Assembly (NCBI RefSeq): GCF_014904695.1
Contig: NZ_JACXXN010000013.1
Span: forward strand, 118,987-182,986
Length of the DNA stretch: 64,000 nt
DNA from: Nostoc sp. MG11
Lineage (GTDB): Bacteria; Cyanobacteriota; Cyanobacteriia; Cyanobacteriales; Nostocaceae
Direction of reading: 5' to 3'
Positions 17,492-26,045 of the stretch are shown piece after piece. Position 1 is the first letter of the stretch; every line of letters starts with the position of its first letter. The notes under the pieces are model-generated. The model did no database searches. It saw nothing but the letters and a program-made list of their open reading frames with translations, and was not told the origin of the DNA. A program made the translations under genes and the position numbers.

Positions 17492-18367
17492 CTACTTTGC
17501 TGCCTTTGAATAACTAGTAAATGTATTTTGCAACAATATGGCGACAGTCATCGGGCCAACACCGCCAGGAACCGGAGTGAGAAATTCTGCGACGCCAGCA
17601 GTTGATTCAAAGTTGACATCACCCACTAACCGACTGTTGCCATTAGCATCGGTGATGCGGTTCATCCCCACATCTACCACAACAGCGCCAGGTTTCACCA
17701 TATCAGCAGAGATTAATCCGGGACGGCCTACTGCTGCAATTAGAATATCAGCATTCTGGGTGATGGTTTTGAGGTCGTGCGATCGCGAGTGGGCGATCGT
17801 GACTGTAGCATCAGCTTCTAGTAGCATCAATGCCATTGGCTTGCCCACCAAAATACTGCGTCCCACCACGACTGCTTGTTTTCCTGCCAAGGGAATCTCA
17901 TATTCTTGTAAAAGCCGCATAACCCCGGCTGGGGTACAACTGCGTAAACCAGCTTCTCCCCGCACTAATCGCCCCAAATTAACTGGGTGCAGTCCGTCGG
18001 CGTCTTTATCGGGATCAATTTGATGTAGCAGAGTCACAGCATCCAAGTGGTTAGGCAAAGGTAGCTGTACAAGAATGCCATCCACCCGTTCATCATCATT
18101 GAGTGTCGCAATCACTTCTTCGAGTTCGGCTTGGGTGGTTTCGGTGGAAAAATGTTTGCCAAAAGAAGCAATACCCACTTTAGTGCAGGCTTTTTCTTTA
18201 TTGCGTACATAAGCAGCTGACGCTGGGTTGTCACCAACCATCAGTACGGCTAAACCAGGAGGCCGTCCACTTTTTGGTTGTAATTGTGTAATGGCAATAG
18301 AAAGTTCTTGCTGAATTTTTGCAGCTAAAGCTTTACCATCAAGAAGTTTGGCAGTTTTTGTTTCCAT
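17492..18367 (-). CDS. folD: bifunctional methylenetetrahydrofolate dehydrogenase/cyclohydrolase
   Basis: 291 residues, normal length. Landmarks are [14 protein letters not shown] near 54 (catalytic lysine), [13 protein letters not shown] near 97, [17 protein letters not shown] near 165 for the nucleotide-binding site, and the near-terminal [16 protein letters not shown]. FolD interconverts methylene-, methenyl- and formyl-tetrahydrofolate in the cytoplasm to supply one-carbon units. Starts at ATG 18367. It is followed on the minus strand by crtE. The upstream spacer has a heptamer array at 18395-18447. Confidence 0.95.
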   Translation of the reverse strand: METKTAKLLDGKALAAKIQQELSIAITQLQPKSGRPPGLAVLMVGDNPASAAYVRNKEKACTKVGIASFGKHFSTETTQAELEEVIATLNDDERVDGILVQLPLPNHLDAVTLLHQIDPDKDADGLHPVNLGRLVRGEAGLRSCTPAGVMRLLQEYEIPLAGKQAVVVGRSILVGKPMALMLLEADATVTIAHSRSHDLKTITQNADILIAAVGRPGLISADMVKPGAVVVDVGMNRITDANGNSRLVGDVNFESTAGVAEFLTPVPGGVGPMTVAILLQNTFTSYSKAAK

Positions 18368-18813
18368 GAGAATTTCCAGCTATATTCGCCTTACGTCCAA
18401 AGTCCAGCAGCTATGCTGAGTCAAGAGTCCAAAGTCCAAAGTCCAGTAAATAAATCATTGATTCTTGACTATTGGCTGTTGACCATTATGATGTCGCTGT
18501 TTAATGCCGTAGCTTTTTTTCATAGCAAGTCCATAATGTTTATCTTCTCAGATCAACGGCATCATTTGATGAATAAATAGGAGAGTGGGGGCTGGGAACC
18601 GACCGACATTCCTTGATGGTACAGAGCAAGCAGATTTATCTGTCGGAGCAATCCAAAATCCAAAATCTAAAATTGAATGACCTAATGAAACTGGCGACAA
18701 GGCAAGCAATGATGCGAAAATTTGCTCAACCGATAGCTCTTATGCAACAAACGAAAAATTTTTCCCTTTCATTTTTGTACGGAGACAACTTGCTCGATTT
18801 CTGCAAGAAGTCT
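18368..18813. repeat. spacer with GTCCAAA heptamer array
   Basis: Two clusters of heptamers are visible: GTCCAAA-GTCCAGC at 18395-18408 and GTCAAGA-GTCCAAA-GTCCAAA-GTCCAGT at 18420-18447. They are separated by a small palindrome (AGCAGCTATGCTGA). The text AATCCAAAATCTAAAATTGAATGA at about 18651-18680 resembles the sequence just before 417, so it too is a dispersed spacer repeat. An open frame begins at 18613 within this stretch but its first part reads through that repeat. Confidence 0.6.
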
Positions 18814-19179
18814 ATGCCCTACCGCCTAGGATTGATTTGTTTCTCAGTAATCGGACTTTATAGTTGTGGAATGACATCATCTGGCTCTAGTGGGATACTC
18901 CCCTTAAAAAATGGTACTAATGTTACTCCGATTCGAGAAATTAAACCAAAACAAAACAATCAGGCTATAGTTTACATCCAAGGTAAGGTAGAAAAGCAAG
19001 CTCCTCTGATGAAGCAACAGGCTTATCAAATCAATGATTCAACTGGCAAAATTTGGGTTGTCACCAATCAAACTGGTCTGGAACAGGGAGCGCAAGTAGT
19101 AATTAAGGGTAAAGTTCGCTACCAAAGTATCCCTTTAGCTGGCAAAGAATTGGGGGAAGTTTATTTAGAAGAAGAGTAA
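18814..19179 (+). CDS. probable lipoprotein with an OB-fold-like domain
   Basis: 121 residues if translation starts at ATG 18814 (MPYRLGLICFSVIGLYSCGM), which gives a short hydrophobic leader ending in a lipobox-like LYSC. The frame stays open back to 18613 (188 residues), but that extension runs through a spacer repeat and lacks the look of protein, so the shorter form is favoured. The C-terminal half (AIVYIQGKVEKQAPLM, then GKIWVVTNQTGLEQGAQVVIKGKVRYQ) has the strand pattern of a small OB-fold of the type found in periplasmic nucleic-acid- or metal-binding proteins. No known family is recognised. It precedes the Nudix gene by 33 bases. Confidence 0.6.
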   Translation: MPYRLGLICFSVIGLYSCGMTSSGSSGILPLKNGTNVTPIREIKPKQNNQAIVYIQGKVEKQAPLMKQQAYQINDSTGKIWVVTNQTGLEQGAQVVIKGKVRYQSIPLAGKELGEVYLEEE

Positions 19180-19212
19180 TAGTTTTAACAGCAAACAGCC
19201 AAATAAAAATTT

Positions 19213-19644
19213 ATGAACAATCAAACAGTGCATGTAGCGATCGCTATTCTCTACCAAGAAAATAAGTTTCTCATGCAACTGCGGGATAATATCCCTGGTA
19301 TTCTCTACCCTGGTTACTGGGGGCTATTTGGCGGTCATATCGAACCCGGCGAAACTCCAGATGTCACAGTAAAGCGAGAAATTTTAGAAGAAATTGGCTA
19401 CACCCTACCACCTTTTTTTGAATTTGGCTGTTATTCCGATGAAAAAGTTGTCCGTCATGTCTTTCAAGCACCACTGTTGGTGGAATTAAATCAACTAATT
19501 CTGAGTGAAGGCTGGGATATGGGTTTGATGACGCTCGAAGATATTCGGCAGGGTAACTGTTATTCGCAAAACGCTGGAGAAGTGCGCCCCTTGGGGCATG
19601 TGCATCAGCGTATTTTATTGGATTTTATCGAGAAAAAGCAATAA
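19213..19644 (+). CDS. Nudix hydrolase
   Basis: 143 residues. The full Nudix box is present at about 36-58: GGHIEPGETP, then REILEEIG, matching G-x5-E-x7-R-E-U-x-E-E-x-G. Nudix enzymes hydrolyse nucleoside diphosphates linked to another group; the substrate here is not evident, and candidates include oxidised nucleotides or sugar nucleotides. Starts at ATG 19213. It is followed by a repeat-filled spacer. Confidence 0.9.
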   Translation: MNNQTVHVAIAILYQENKFLMQLRDNIPGILYPGYWGLFGGHIEPGETPDVTVKREILEEIGYTLPPFFEFGCYSDEKVVRHVFQAPLLVELNQLILSEGWDMGLMTLEDIRQGNCYSQNAGEVRPLGHVHQRILLDFIEKKQ

Positions 19645-19984
19645 CCCTAGTATTAAACCCAGCTTGAAAATGGGGCATTGGGGAAAGGGAAAGGGTAAAG
19701 GTAAAAATCATCCCTTTACCCTCTCTTACAAAGTTCTGATCGCTTCGCTATGCGTGTCTGACTGCCCAACCGTTCTTTCAGAACGGTTTGCCTTGTGTCT
19801 AAAAGACACAAGGCAGAGGCGCAAAGCCTTGCGCCTCTCGGCAGTAAAACAGACCATCGGAGGAAGCCCCTCTACGAACCACTCAGACTTTGCGCTTTAC
19901 CCTTTAACCTTTTCCCCCTTTTAAGAGTCCCCAATCCCAAATCCCCGCCAAAATAAAGTTAGAGCTCTTGTGGAGTCATCAACA
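19645..19984. repeat. composite repeat region with three consecutive perfect hairpins
   Basis: Three abutting palindromes: 19768-19788 (9-bp stem, AACCGTTCT), 19790-19814 (11-bp stem, GCCTTGTGTCT) and 19815-19838 (10-bp stem, AGAGGCGCAA), with loops of only 3, 3 and 4 bases. A G/A-rich stretch at about 19675-19705 (GGGAAAGGGTAAAGG) is roughly complementary to a C/T-rich stretch at about 19898-19922, giving the whole block inverted ends. No real gene is present: the open frame here simply follows the repeat. Confidence 0.75.
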
Positions 19985-21088
19985 ATGCAATCAGCAAATA
20001 AACTGCCGCGATGGATTACTTTCGGATTGGTATTTCCCCTGGCTATTCTCAACGGTTGGCTATTAATCCAGGTTGTACAGTATTTTCAACCCCTGGTTAG
20101 CATTTTTGCCGCAGCCATTCTACTGGCTTTTGTGTTGAATTATCCAATCCAATTTCTTCAAGAACAAGGAGTCAAACGCAACCTGGCTATTGGAGGAGTG
20201 CTGCTTTTGACTGTGGTGGTTTTAGTGGCTTTAGGCATCACCTTAGTGCCCCTGATCATACAACAACTCAATGAGCTAGCTAACATTTTGCCCAGTTGGA
20301 TTGATTCTGGGACTCTACAACTGCAAGCTTTTCAGGATTGGGCATTAAATCAACAGCAGCTTCCCATTAATTTAAGTGGCTTAGTTAGTGAAGTTCTTGA
20401 ACGATTATCTAACCAACTTCAGTCGTTTACTGGTAGGATTCTCAGCTTTGCTGTCGATACTATTAGTACTGTAGTCAACGTGTTACTAGCGGTGGTACTT
20501 ACTATCTACTTAGTATTAAATGGGGAACGTCTTTGGGACGGAGTTTTTCAGTGGTTTCCTCATAATATTGGCTCAAAATTACGGCAATTATTACGAGAGG
20601 ATTTTCACAATTACTTCATCGGTCAAGCAACATTGGGTGCTGTGCTGGGATTGACAGTTACACTAGCATTTTGGGTATTGCAAGTTCCCTTGGCTCTACT
20701 TTTTGGCATTGGTATCGGCTTGTTTTCTCTGTTTCCCTTTGGTACGGGGATAGGTATCGCCATAGTAAGTCTGTTGGTAGCGTTGCAAAACTTTTGGCTA
20801 GGAGTTGAAGTTTTGGGTGTAGCTGTTGCAATTGATCAAGTGAATTCTAATTTTATTGCACCTCGGCTTTTAGGAAATTTAACTGGTTTAAATCCTGTAT
20901 GGGTTGTAATTTCCTTGTTATTGGGAGCTAAATTGGGAGGCGTGTTGGGTTTGTTAGTTGCCATACCCTTTGCCAGTTTTATCAAAGACATCACAGATAG
21001 CTGGCGTGCGGGCGAATTGAATAAGATAGATAATATCGAGTTAGAATCTACAAAGGTTGAAAGTGATGTGGTAGGAACTTATAGCTAA
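19985..21088 (+). CDS. AI-2E family transporter (membrane permease)
   Basis: 367 residues from ATG 19985, with TGGAG nine bases upstream; a GTG at 19970 is the alternative. Seven to eight hydrophobic segments are seen: paired N-terminal helices, a central periplasm-facing region (NILPSWIDSGTLQLQAF), then TISTVVNVLLAVVLTIYLVLNG, and a C-terminal cluster containing DQVNSNFIAPRLLG and GLNPVWVVISLLLGAKLGGVLGLLVAIP. These are the typical AI-2E (YdiK/PerM/TqsA) landmarks. Family members export small molecules or ions; the name does not imply autoinducer export here. Confidence 0.88.
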   Translation: MQSANKLPRWITFGLVFPLAILNGWLLIQVVQYFQPLVSIFAAAILLAFVLNYPIQFLQEQGVKRNLAIGGVLLLTVVVLVALGITLVPLIIQQLNELANILPSWIDSGTLQLQAFQDWALNQQQLPINLSGLVSEVLERLSNQLQSFTGRILSFAVDTISTVVNVLLAVVLTIYLVLNGERLWDGVFQWFPHNIGSKLRQLLREDFHNYFIGQATLGAVLGLTVTLAFWVLQVPLALLFGIGIGLFSLFPFGTGIGIAIVSLLVALQNFWLGVEVLGVAVAIDQVNSNFIAPRLLGNLTGLNPVWVVISLLLGAKLGGVLGLLVAIPFASFIKDITDSWRAGELNKIDNIELESTKVESDVVGTYS

Positions 21089-21447
21089 AACTCATAATGA
21101 TATTTTACTATTGCAAATGATCAGAAAATAATCAAAACATACCTCTAAAAGAGGCATTAATAAATAAAGAATGAAGTACAAATTGACTATCCTTCATTCT
21201 TTATAAGTAATCAATTATTTATTATTTTAGTAAGTTACTAATAGGTATTTATAAAGTAAATATTAAGTAGGGTATGTTATGACTTCAGCCTAACGCACTG
21301 CTAGATAACATGGGGCGTTAGGCGCTCATGTCAAGTTTTTCATGACAAATGATCTCGAAATATGCGCCTAACACACCCTACAGTAATTTGATTTTTGCTT
21401 GATAAATGAACTCTAAACAATTACATTCACTGCTCCCAAAACAAAGG
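21089..21447. repeat. spacer with terminator-like hairpin and a 115-base nested inverted-repeat element
   Basis: A 12-bp stem at 21165-21176/21192-21203 (TAAAGAATGAAG) follows the transporter and could terminate it. From 21267 to 21381 lies an element with 13-base inverted ends (GTAGGGTATGTTA against TAACACACCCTAC, one mismatch), containing inner inverted copies of GCCTAACGC/GCGTTAGGC and of GTTAGGCGC/GCGCCTAAC. This nested palindromic structure without a reading frame resembles a MITE or REP-type repeat. Confidence 0.7.
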
Positions 21448-21999
21448 TTAAACTTTAACCTTTTTCGTTGATGTTGCCTTTCTCTTTAATATCCAGCCAA
21501 AACTACAAGCAAAAAGAGTACTAGCTAGAGTTGCCGGCTCTGGAACTTTACTGTAAGAAACTTTGCCAGAAGTAATTTCACTATTTGGAGAAGTTTTGGA
21601 AAAAATTGTAAAATCCTCACCAACGATTTCGTAACTTATGGAACTGGAAGGATTAGCTTTATCATCAAATAGATATTCTAATCCTACAGATTTTTTTCCT
21701 GTTAAGAATGTAGTTGAAAAAACAACGGGAAATTCTGGGTAATTGACATCATCTTGTTCTGTGTAAACAGTGGAGTCACCATCGAACTGGAAATAGAGAG
21801 ACTTCACTGTTGTTTCTGGAATGTTGTCATTACTGAAAGTTGAGTCATCAAAACTAAAATAGCCCTGTCCTTTATTTATCGGACTATCAACAGTGAAAGC
21901 GTAACTAACAATTGCAGCTGAGACAGATTTTGCATCTACGGTAGCAAAACCTAAAGCAAGAGTAGCAGTAGTAAGAACTATTTGCGGAACCAATTTCAT
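21448..21999 (-). CDS. PEP-CTERM sorting-signal protein
   Basis: 183 residues from ATG 21999, which has a GAGGA ribosome-binding site; an in-frame TTG at 22029 is less likely. A signal peptide (MKLVPQIVLTTATLALGF, cleavage near DAKSVSA) starts the protein. The mature part is a beta-rich, acidic domain. The C-terminus is a complete PEP-CTERM signal: VPEPATLAST, a short hydrophobic helix, then KRKATSTKK. Proteins of this type are cut and anchored or released by exosortase; the cyanoexosortase A gene at 51390-52253 is a plausible processing enzyme. The biological role is unknown, but such proteins are usually at the cell surface or in extracellular polymer. Confidence 0.85.
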   Translation of the reverse strand: MKLVPQIVLTTATLALGFATVDAKSVSAAIVSYAFTVDSPINKGQGYFSFDDSTFSNDNIPETTVKSLYFQFDGDSTVYTEQDDVNYPEFPVVFSTTFLTGKKSVGLEYLFDDKANPSSSISYEIVGEDFTIFSKTSPNSEITSGKVSYSKVPEPATLASTLFACSFGWILKRKATSTKKVKV

Positions 22000-22184
22000 T
22001 TCAGTTTTCCTCACGATGAACTTCTGCAAGCAATGTATGCACTACAAAATTTTGTGTTTTATTTAATCTACGTTTCCAAGTACTTGGAGTTAACTCACTT
22101 TGCTTTAATTGGTTTAAGCAGACTTTAATTAGAGGTGAAGATAATATTATATTAGGTAATATTAGATATTTTTAATAATGTTTT

Positions 22185-22253
22185 ATTAACCCTTAGATAA
22201 CTCAACCTTTACTGATTGGTATAACCAGATATGGTAAATACTTATCCTATAAT
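22185..22253 (+). promoter_or_regulatory. Pho-box-like repeats and -10 element upstream of phoD
   Basis: Three 8-base units spaced exactly 11 bases apart, ATTAACCC at 22185, GATAACTC at 22196 and CTTTACTG at 22207, approximate the cyanobacterial PhoB/SphR site (CTTAACCT-like repeats with 3-base spacers). A perfect TATAAT lies at 22248-22253, 30 bases before the phoD ATG. Spacing from the last unit to the -10 is about 33 bases, longer than usual, so the match is suggestive and not proven. Confidence 0.45.
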
Positions 22254-22282
22254 ACTTTCGCTTAAGCTTGCCATTAATTAAT

Positions 22283-23884
22283 ATGGAATACAATTACCCA
22301 TTGAAGCTAAACCGCCGCCAGTTTTTGCTACGTTCAGCTATCACAGCCGGTGGAATTATTTCTACAAATCTTGTATCAAAATCACGAGTTTTTGGCCAAG
22401 CACCTGCAATTATTACCTCAGATAAAATGCGTCCTGCCATACCTTATGGCGTAGCTAGCGGCGATATATCCAACGGTAATATTGTAATTTGGAGTCGTAG
22501 CGATCGCCCCGCAAAAATGATCGTAGAATATTCTACCAGTGAATCTTTTCGTAATGTGCAGCGCGTTCTCGGTCCCAATACTTTAAAGAATAGCGACTTT
22601 ACAGCCCGACTTCATCTCAACAACTTACCACCAGACCAACAAATATTCTATCGGGTGATTTTCCAAGATTTAAATTATCAGAACATTAATAGCATTCCTG
22701 TTAATGGTACTTTCCGAACTCCTCCCACACATGGACGAGATATATTCTTTGTTTGGGGTGGAGATACTGCGGGTCAAGGATGGGGTATTAATCCTGATTT
22801 CGGTGGGATGAAAATTTACGAAACCATGCGCCAACTTAAACCCGACTTTTTCATCCATTCTGGCGACAATATTTACGCTGATGGCCCACTTTCATCAGAA
22901 GTAACGCTGGACGATGGCACAATCTGGAGAAATATTACTACAGAAGAAAAATCAAAAGTAGCAGAAACGCTAAAAGAATTTCGTGGTAACTATCAATACA
23001 ATTTATTGGATGAGAATGTTAAACGTTTTAACTCTGAAGTTCCCATCCTGGCGCAATGGGACGACCACGAAACCACAAATAACTGGTATCCTGGCGAATT
23101 TCTTCTCAACGATGAACGTTATGTAGTCAAGGATGTTAACTTGCTAGCCCAAAGAGCAAGGCAAGCATTTTTAGAATATATGCCTATTGGGTATAAAACT
23201 GATGATCCAGACAAAGCAAGAATTTATCGCTCTTTCCAGTATGGTTCATTACTAGACATTTTCATGCTTGATGAGCGCACCTATCGGGGAGTGAACACCC
23301 CCAATAATCAGCCAGTACCAAGTAAAGACACGGAATTTCTTAGCAGAAAACAAGTGCAATGGCTCAAAAGACAATTACTATCATCAAAAGCAACTTGGAA
23401 AGTCATTGCGAGTGATATGCCTTTGGGGCTGATAATTCGAGATGGTAGTACTGATTTTGAAGCTTGGGCTAATGGAGACGGCCCAGCATTAGGAAGGGAA
23501 TTAGAGCTTGCTGACTTACTACGATTTATCAAAAACAAGGATATCAAGAATGTTGTTTGGTTAACTGCTGATGTACATTATGCAGCAGCCCATTATTATG
23601 ACCCTGCTAAAGCGCAGTTTAGCGATTTCAAGCCTTTTTGGGAGTTTGTCGCTGGGCCTCTTAACTCTGGTACATTTGGGCCAAATCAACTGGAAAATAC
23701 CTTCGGCCCACAGTTAGTATTTCAAAGCCTCCCTCCAGGTACGAAAGCAAATCGACCTCCAAGTGAAGGTTTGCAGTTTTTTGGAGGAGTGAAAATTAAC
23801 AGTTATACAAATGTGATGACGGTAACACTGCGTAACTTGGCTGGGGAGACTGTTTACAGTGTAGATTTACCGCCAGAAAAATAA
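22283..23884 (+). CDS. phoD: PhoD-type alkaline phosphatase/phosphodiesterase
   Basis: 533 residues from ATG 22283; a TTG at 22268 is an alternative. A twin-arginine signal (LNRRQFLLRSAITAGG) near residue 9-24 directs folded export. A PhoD N-terminal domain (GVASGDISNGNIVIWSR) is followed by the metallophosphatase core: WGGDTAGQG near 160, HSGDNIYADG near 192, WDDHETTNNW near 260, and TADVHYAAAHYYDP near 425. These supply the Asp, Asn and His ligands for the iron/calcium centre. The enzyme releases phosphate from organic esters outside the inner membrane. Pho-box-like repeats upstream fit phosphate-starvation control. Confidence 0.9.
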   Translation: MEYNYPLKLNRRQFLLRSAITAGGIISTNLVSKSRVFGQAPAIITSDKMRPAIPYGVASGDISNGNIVIWSRSDRPAKMIVEYSTSESFRNVQRVLGPNTLKNSDFTARLHLNNLPPDQQIFYRVIFQDLNYQNINSIPVNGTFRTPPTHGRDIFFVWGGDTAGQGWGINPDFGGMKIYETMRQLKPDFFIHSGDNIYADGPLSSEVTLDDGTIWRNITTEEKSKVAETLKEFRGNYQYNLLDENVKRFNSEVPILAQWDDHETTNNWYPGEFLLNDERYVVKDVNLLAQRARQAFLEYMPIGYKTDDPDKARIYRSFQYGSLLDIFMLDERTYRGVNTPNNQPVPSKDTEFLSRKQVQWLKRQLLSSKATWKVIASDMPLGLIIRDGSTDFEAWANGDGPALGRELELADLLRFIKNKDIKNVVWLTADVHYAAAHYYDPAKAQFSDFKPFWEFVAGPLNSGTFGPNQLENTFGPQLVFQSLPPGTKANRPPSEGLQFFGGVKINSYTNVMTVTLRNLAGETVYSVDLPPEK

Positions 23885-24109
23885 GTCGCTAAAAGCGCAG
23901 TGAAATGTAGCCAGTTAGATAGAGTAATTACGTATTACTCTGTCTGCTGGCTTTGCTGTTTTTTGGCTGAGACGTCGAAGGATGAAAAACTTGGTGTTGC
24001 TGGATGAGGGTATGATTTAATCACGCAGAGGCGCAGAGAGAAGCTTGCAATTAAGCAATGCCAAAAACCTTATAGTAGAAGTAAAATCCTAGCATTTTTG
24101 GAGTTGGTC

Positions 24110-25342
24110 ATGCTTAAGCAACTCATCCTTGAAAATTGGAAAAGTTTTCGTTATGCGGAGCTTCCACTTGACCCGTTGACTGTTCTTATTGGAACAAATG
24201 CAAGCGGTAAGTCTAATGTAGTTGAAGCTTTGGAATTTTTACAAAGAATAGCTAGAGGTGAAAATGTTGAAGTGGCTTTAGCAGGAGATAAAAATATTCC
24301 TTCTCTTCGAGGTGGTGTAGAATGGGCTGCACTTAAACCTGAAACTAAATTTACGCTCAACGTGCTAGTAGACGGAAAGCATACTAAAGCCGATTACCTC
24401 TACAGTATTACTGTGGAAACTAAACCGCGTACACAGCTTTTAGATGAATCTCTAGTCCTGATTAAACATAGCTTCAATAATGAAGAAGAATATCAAGAAA
24501 AATTATTCCAAACAAATAATCCATCATTTTATAGCCCCAGTATTACTGCACACCTTTATGATACAAGTATTACAAAAAAACAAGAGTTTCGACGTGAGCA
24601 ATCTATACTGAGTCAGTTAATAGGACTTTCTATGAAAATGGTTGAAGCAATTAATATTGTTTCTCAAAGTCTACAGAATGTATTTATCTTAGATTCTATA
24701 CCTTCTAAAATCCGGCATTATTCACCACTATCTGACAGATTGGAAAGTGATGCATCTAACATTGCTGGTGTACTAGCAGGATTACCCGATGAACAAAAAG
24801 AAGAGGTTGAATCAACACTATCTACCTATATCAAAGATTTACCCGAAGGCGATATTCAAAGAGTATGGGCAGAAAAGGTGGGCAGGTTTGGCTCTGATGC
24901 TATGCTGTATTGTCAGGAACAATGGAAACCTGGGCATATCACAGAGATTGATGCTAGAAGTATGTCGGATGGAACTTTACGCTTTCTGGCAATTCTCACA
25001 GCGCTACTTACTCGACCAGAAGGTAGTCAAATAGTAATTGAAGAAATAGATAACGGCCTTCATCCCTCCCGTGCAGAATTGTTAGTAAGAATACTACGGG
25101 AAATTGGCACTAAAAGAAAGATTGACATTTTACTTACTACCCATAACCCAGCTTTACTTGATGCTTTAGGGCCTGAAATAGTTCCTTTTGTGGTTGTCGC
25201 ACACCGCGATTCTGAAACTGGAGAAAGCAAACTTACCCTTTTAGAAGATATTGAAAATCTTCCTATTTTGCTAGCATCAGGAAGGTTAGGCAGATTAGCA
25301 ACAAGAGGTGCAATTGAAAAGAGCCTTTCTGATAATAAGTAA
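24110..25342 (+). CDS. AAA/ABC-type ATPase (AAA_21-like) of a two-gene module
   Basis: 410 residues from ATG 24110, with GGAG six bases upstream. Walker A is IGTNASGKSN near 27-36. The ABC signature-like SMSDGTLRFLAIL lies near 284, Walker B IVIEEIDNGLHP near 306, and the switch histidine in LLTTHNPALLDAL near 340. The region between is variable and may carry the sensor or coiled-coil part. This is the RecF/OLD/SMC-like ATPase type used in many prokaryotic defence systems (for example Septu, Gabija and PARIS ATPases). The PIN-like gene begins eight bases after the stop, so the two are almost certainly one operon. No TOPRIM or HNH domain is fused. Confidence 0.82.
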   Translation: MLKQLILENWKSFRYAELPLDPLTVLIGTNASGKSNVVEALEFLQRIARGENVEVALAGDKNIPSLRGGVEWAALKPETKFTLNVLVDGKHTKADYLYSITVETKPRTQLLDESLVLIKHSFNNEEEYQEKLFQTNNPSFYSPSITAHLYDTSITKKQEFRREQSILSQLIGLSMKMVEAINIVSQSLQNVFILDSIPSKIRHYSPLSDRLESDASNIAGVLAGLPDEQKEEVESTLSTYIKDLPEGDIQRVWAEKVGRFGSDAMLYCQEQWKPGHITEIDARSMSDGTLRFLAILTALLTRPEGSQIVIEEIDNGLHPSRAELLVRILREIGTKRKIDILLTTHNPALLDALGPEIVPFVVVAHRDSETGESKLTLLEDIENLPILLASGRLGRLATRGAIEKSLSDNK

Positions 25343-25350
25343 AGTTAAAC

Positions 25351-25875
25351 ATGAGAAAGGTTCTGATTATTGACACATCCATACTTTGCGTCTATTTAGG
25401 TGTGCCTGGTAAAGAGACTTGTGGTTCTGATAATGATAAATGGGATAAAAAAAGAGTTGAAGCCCGTTTTCAAGCAGAAGAAAAACAAGGTGCAAAGTTT
25501 ATACTACCAATAGCAACAATTATAGAAACTGGTAATCACATTGCACAATCTAACTCTAAGCGATATGAAATTGCTCAAGCTTTCGGTAATATTTTAGTGA
25601 AAGTAGCGGATGGAGTTATACCTTGGGGAGTTTTTGAAACTCAAGTGGGTGAACTTTGGAATTCAGAACAATTGAAACAGTTAGCTACTGAATGGCCTAC
25701 TCTAGCATCTAGAAAGATTTCCATCGGAGATGCGACAATTAAGACTGTGGCTGAATATTACGCTAAAACTAGTAGCACATTCCAAGTAGAAATTTTTACG
25801 GGTGATGGAGGACTCAAGGCTTATGAACCAGCTACCCCAGCACCTACGCGTCGAAGTAGTCGCAGGAAAGGATAA
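25351..25875 (+). CDS. PIN-like nuclease partner of the AAA ATPase
   Basis: 174 residues. Acidic residues fall where PIN nucleases keep their metal-binding tetrad: Asp8 in LIIDTSIL, Glu59 in ATIIETGNHI, Asp127 in ISIGDATI, and Asp152 in EIFTGDGGLKAYE. The final 15 residues are basic and Pro-rich (PAPTRRSSRRKG), which may contact nucleic acid. It differs from VapC toxins in its larger size (including an insertion around 20-50) and in having an ATPase partner instead of a small antitoxin. Inference: an ATPase-gated RNase or DNase, possibly an abortive defence effector. Eight bases separate it from the ATPase gene; no clear ribosome-binding site is visible, so coupling is likely. Confidence 0.7.
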   Translation: MRKVLIIDTSILCVYLGVPGKETCGSDNDKWDKKRVEARFQAEEKQGAKFILPIATIIETGNHIAQSNSKRYEIAQAFGNILVKVADGVIPWGVFETQVGELWNSEQLKQLATEWPTLASRKISIGDATIKTVAEYYAKTSSTFQVEIFTGDGGLKAYEPATPAPTRRSSRRKG

Positions 25876-26045
25876 AAAACTATTGAACGAGAACGATCGC
25901 TTCTTCACCACACTAACAGCAAAAATGGATGTACCAGCCAACAACCCAAGCCAATAGTAAAAAATTCTTGAGCGATCGCCCCTCAACTTTCACATCACGT
26001 TATCATCGGATATTGTGGAATTTCCGTGCGTAACTCCTAGCATCT

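Noticed and set aside
18613..18813. Longer N-terminus for the lipoprotein gene at 18814
   Set aside because: The extra part reads through a spacer repeat and would bury the lipoprotein signal inside the protein; the later ATG gives a normal leader.
19598..19924. Open frame of 108 codons on the plus strand after the Nudix gene
   Set aside because: It overlaps the end of the Nudix gene and then reads straight through the triple hairpin and low-complexity tracts; the product is unlike a natural protein.
24098..24109. TTG start for the AAA ATPase
   Set aside because: The TTGGAG here is better read as the ribosome-binding site for ATG 24110.
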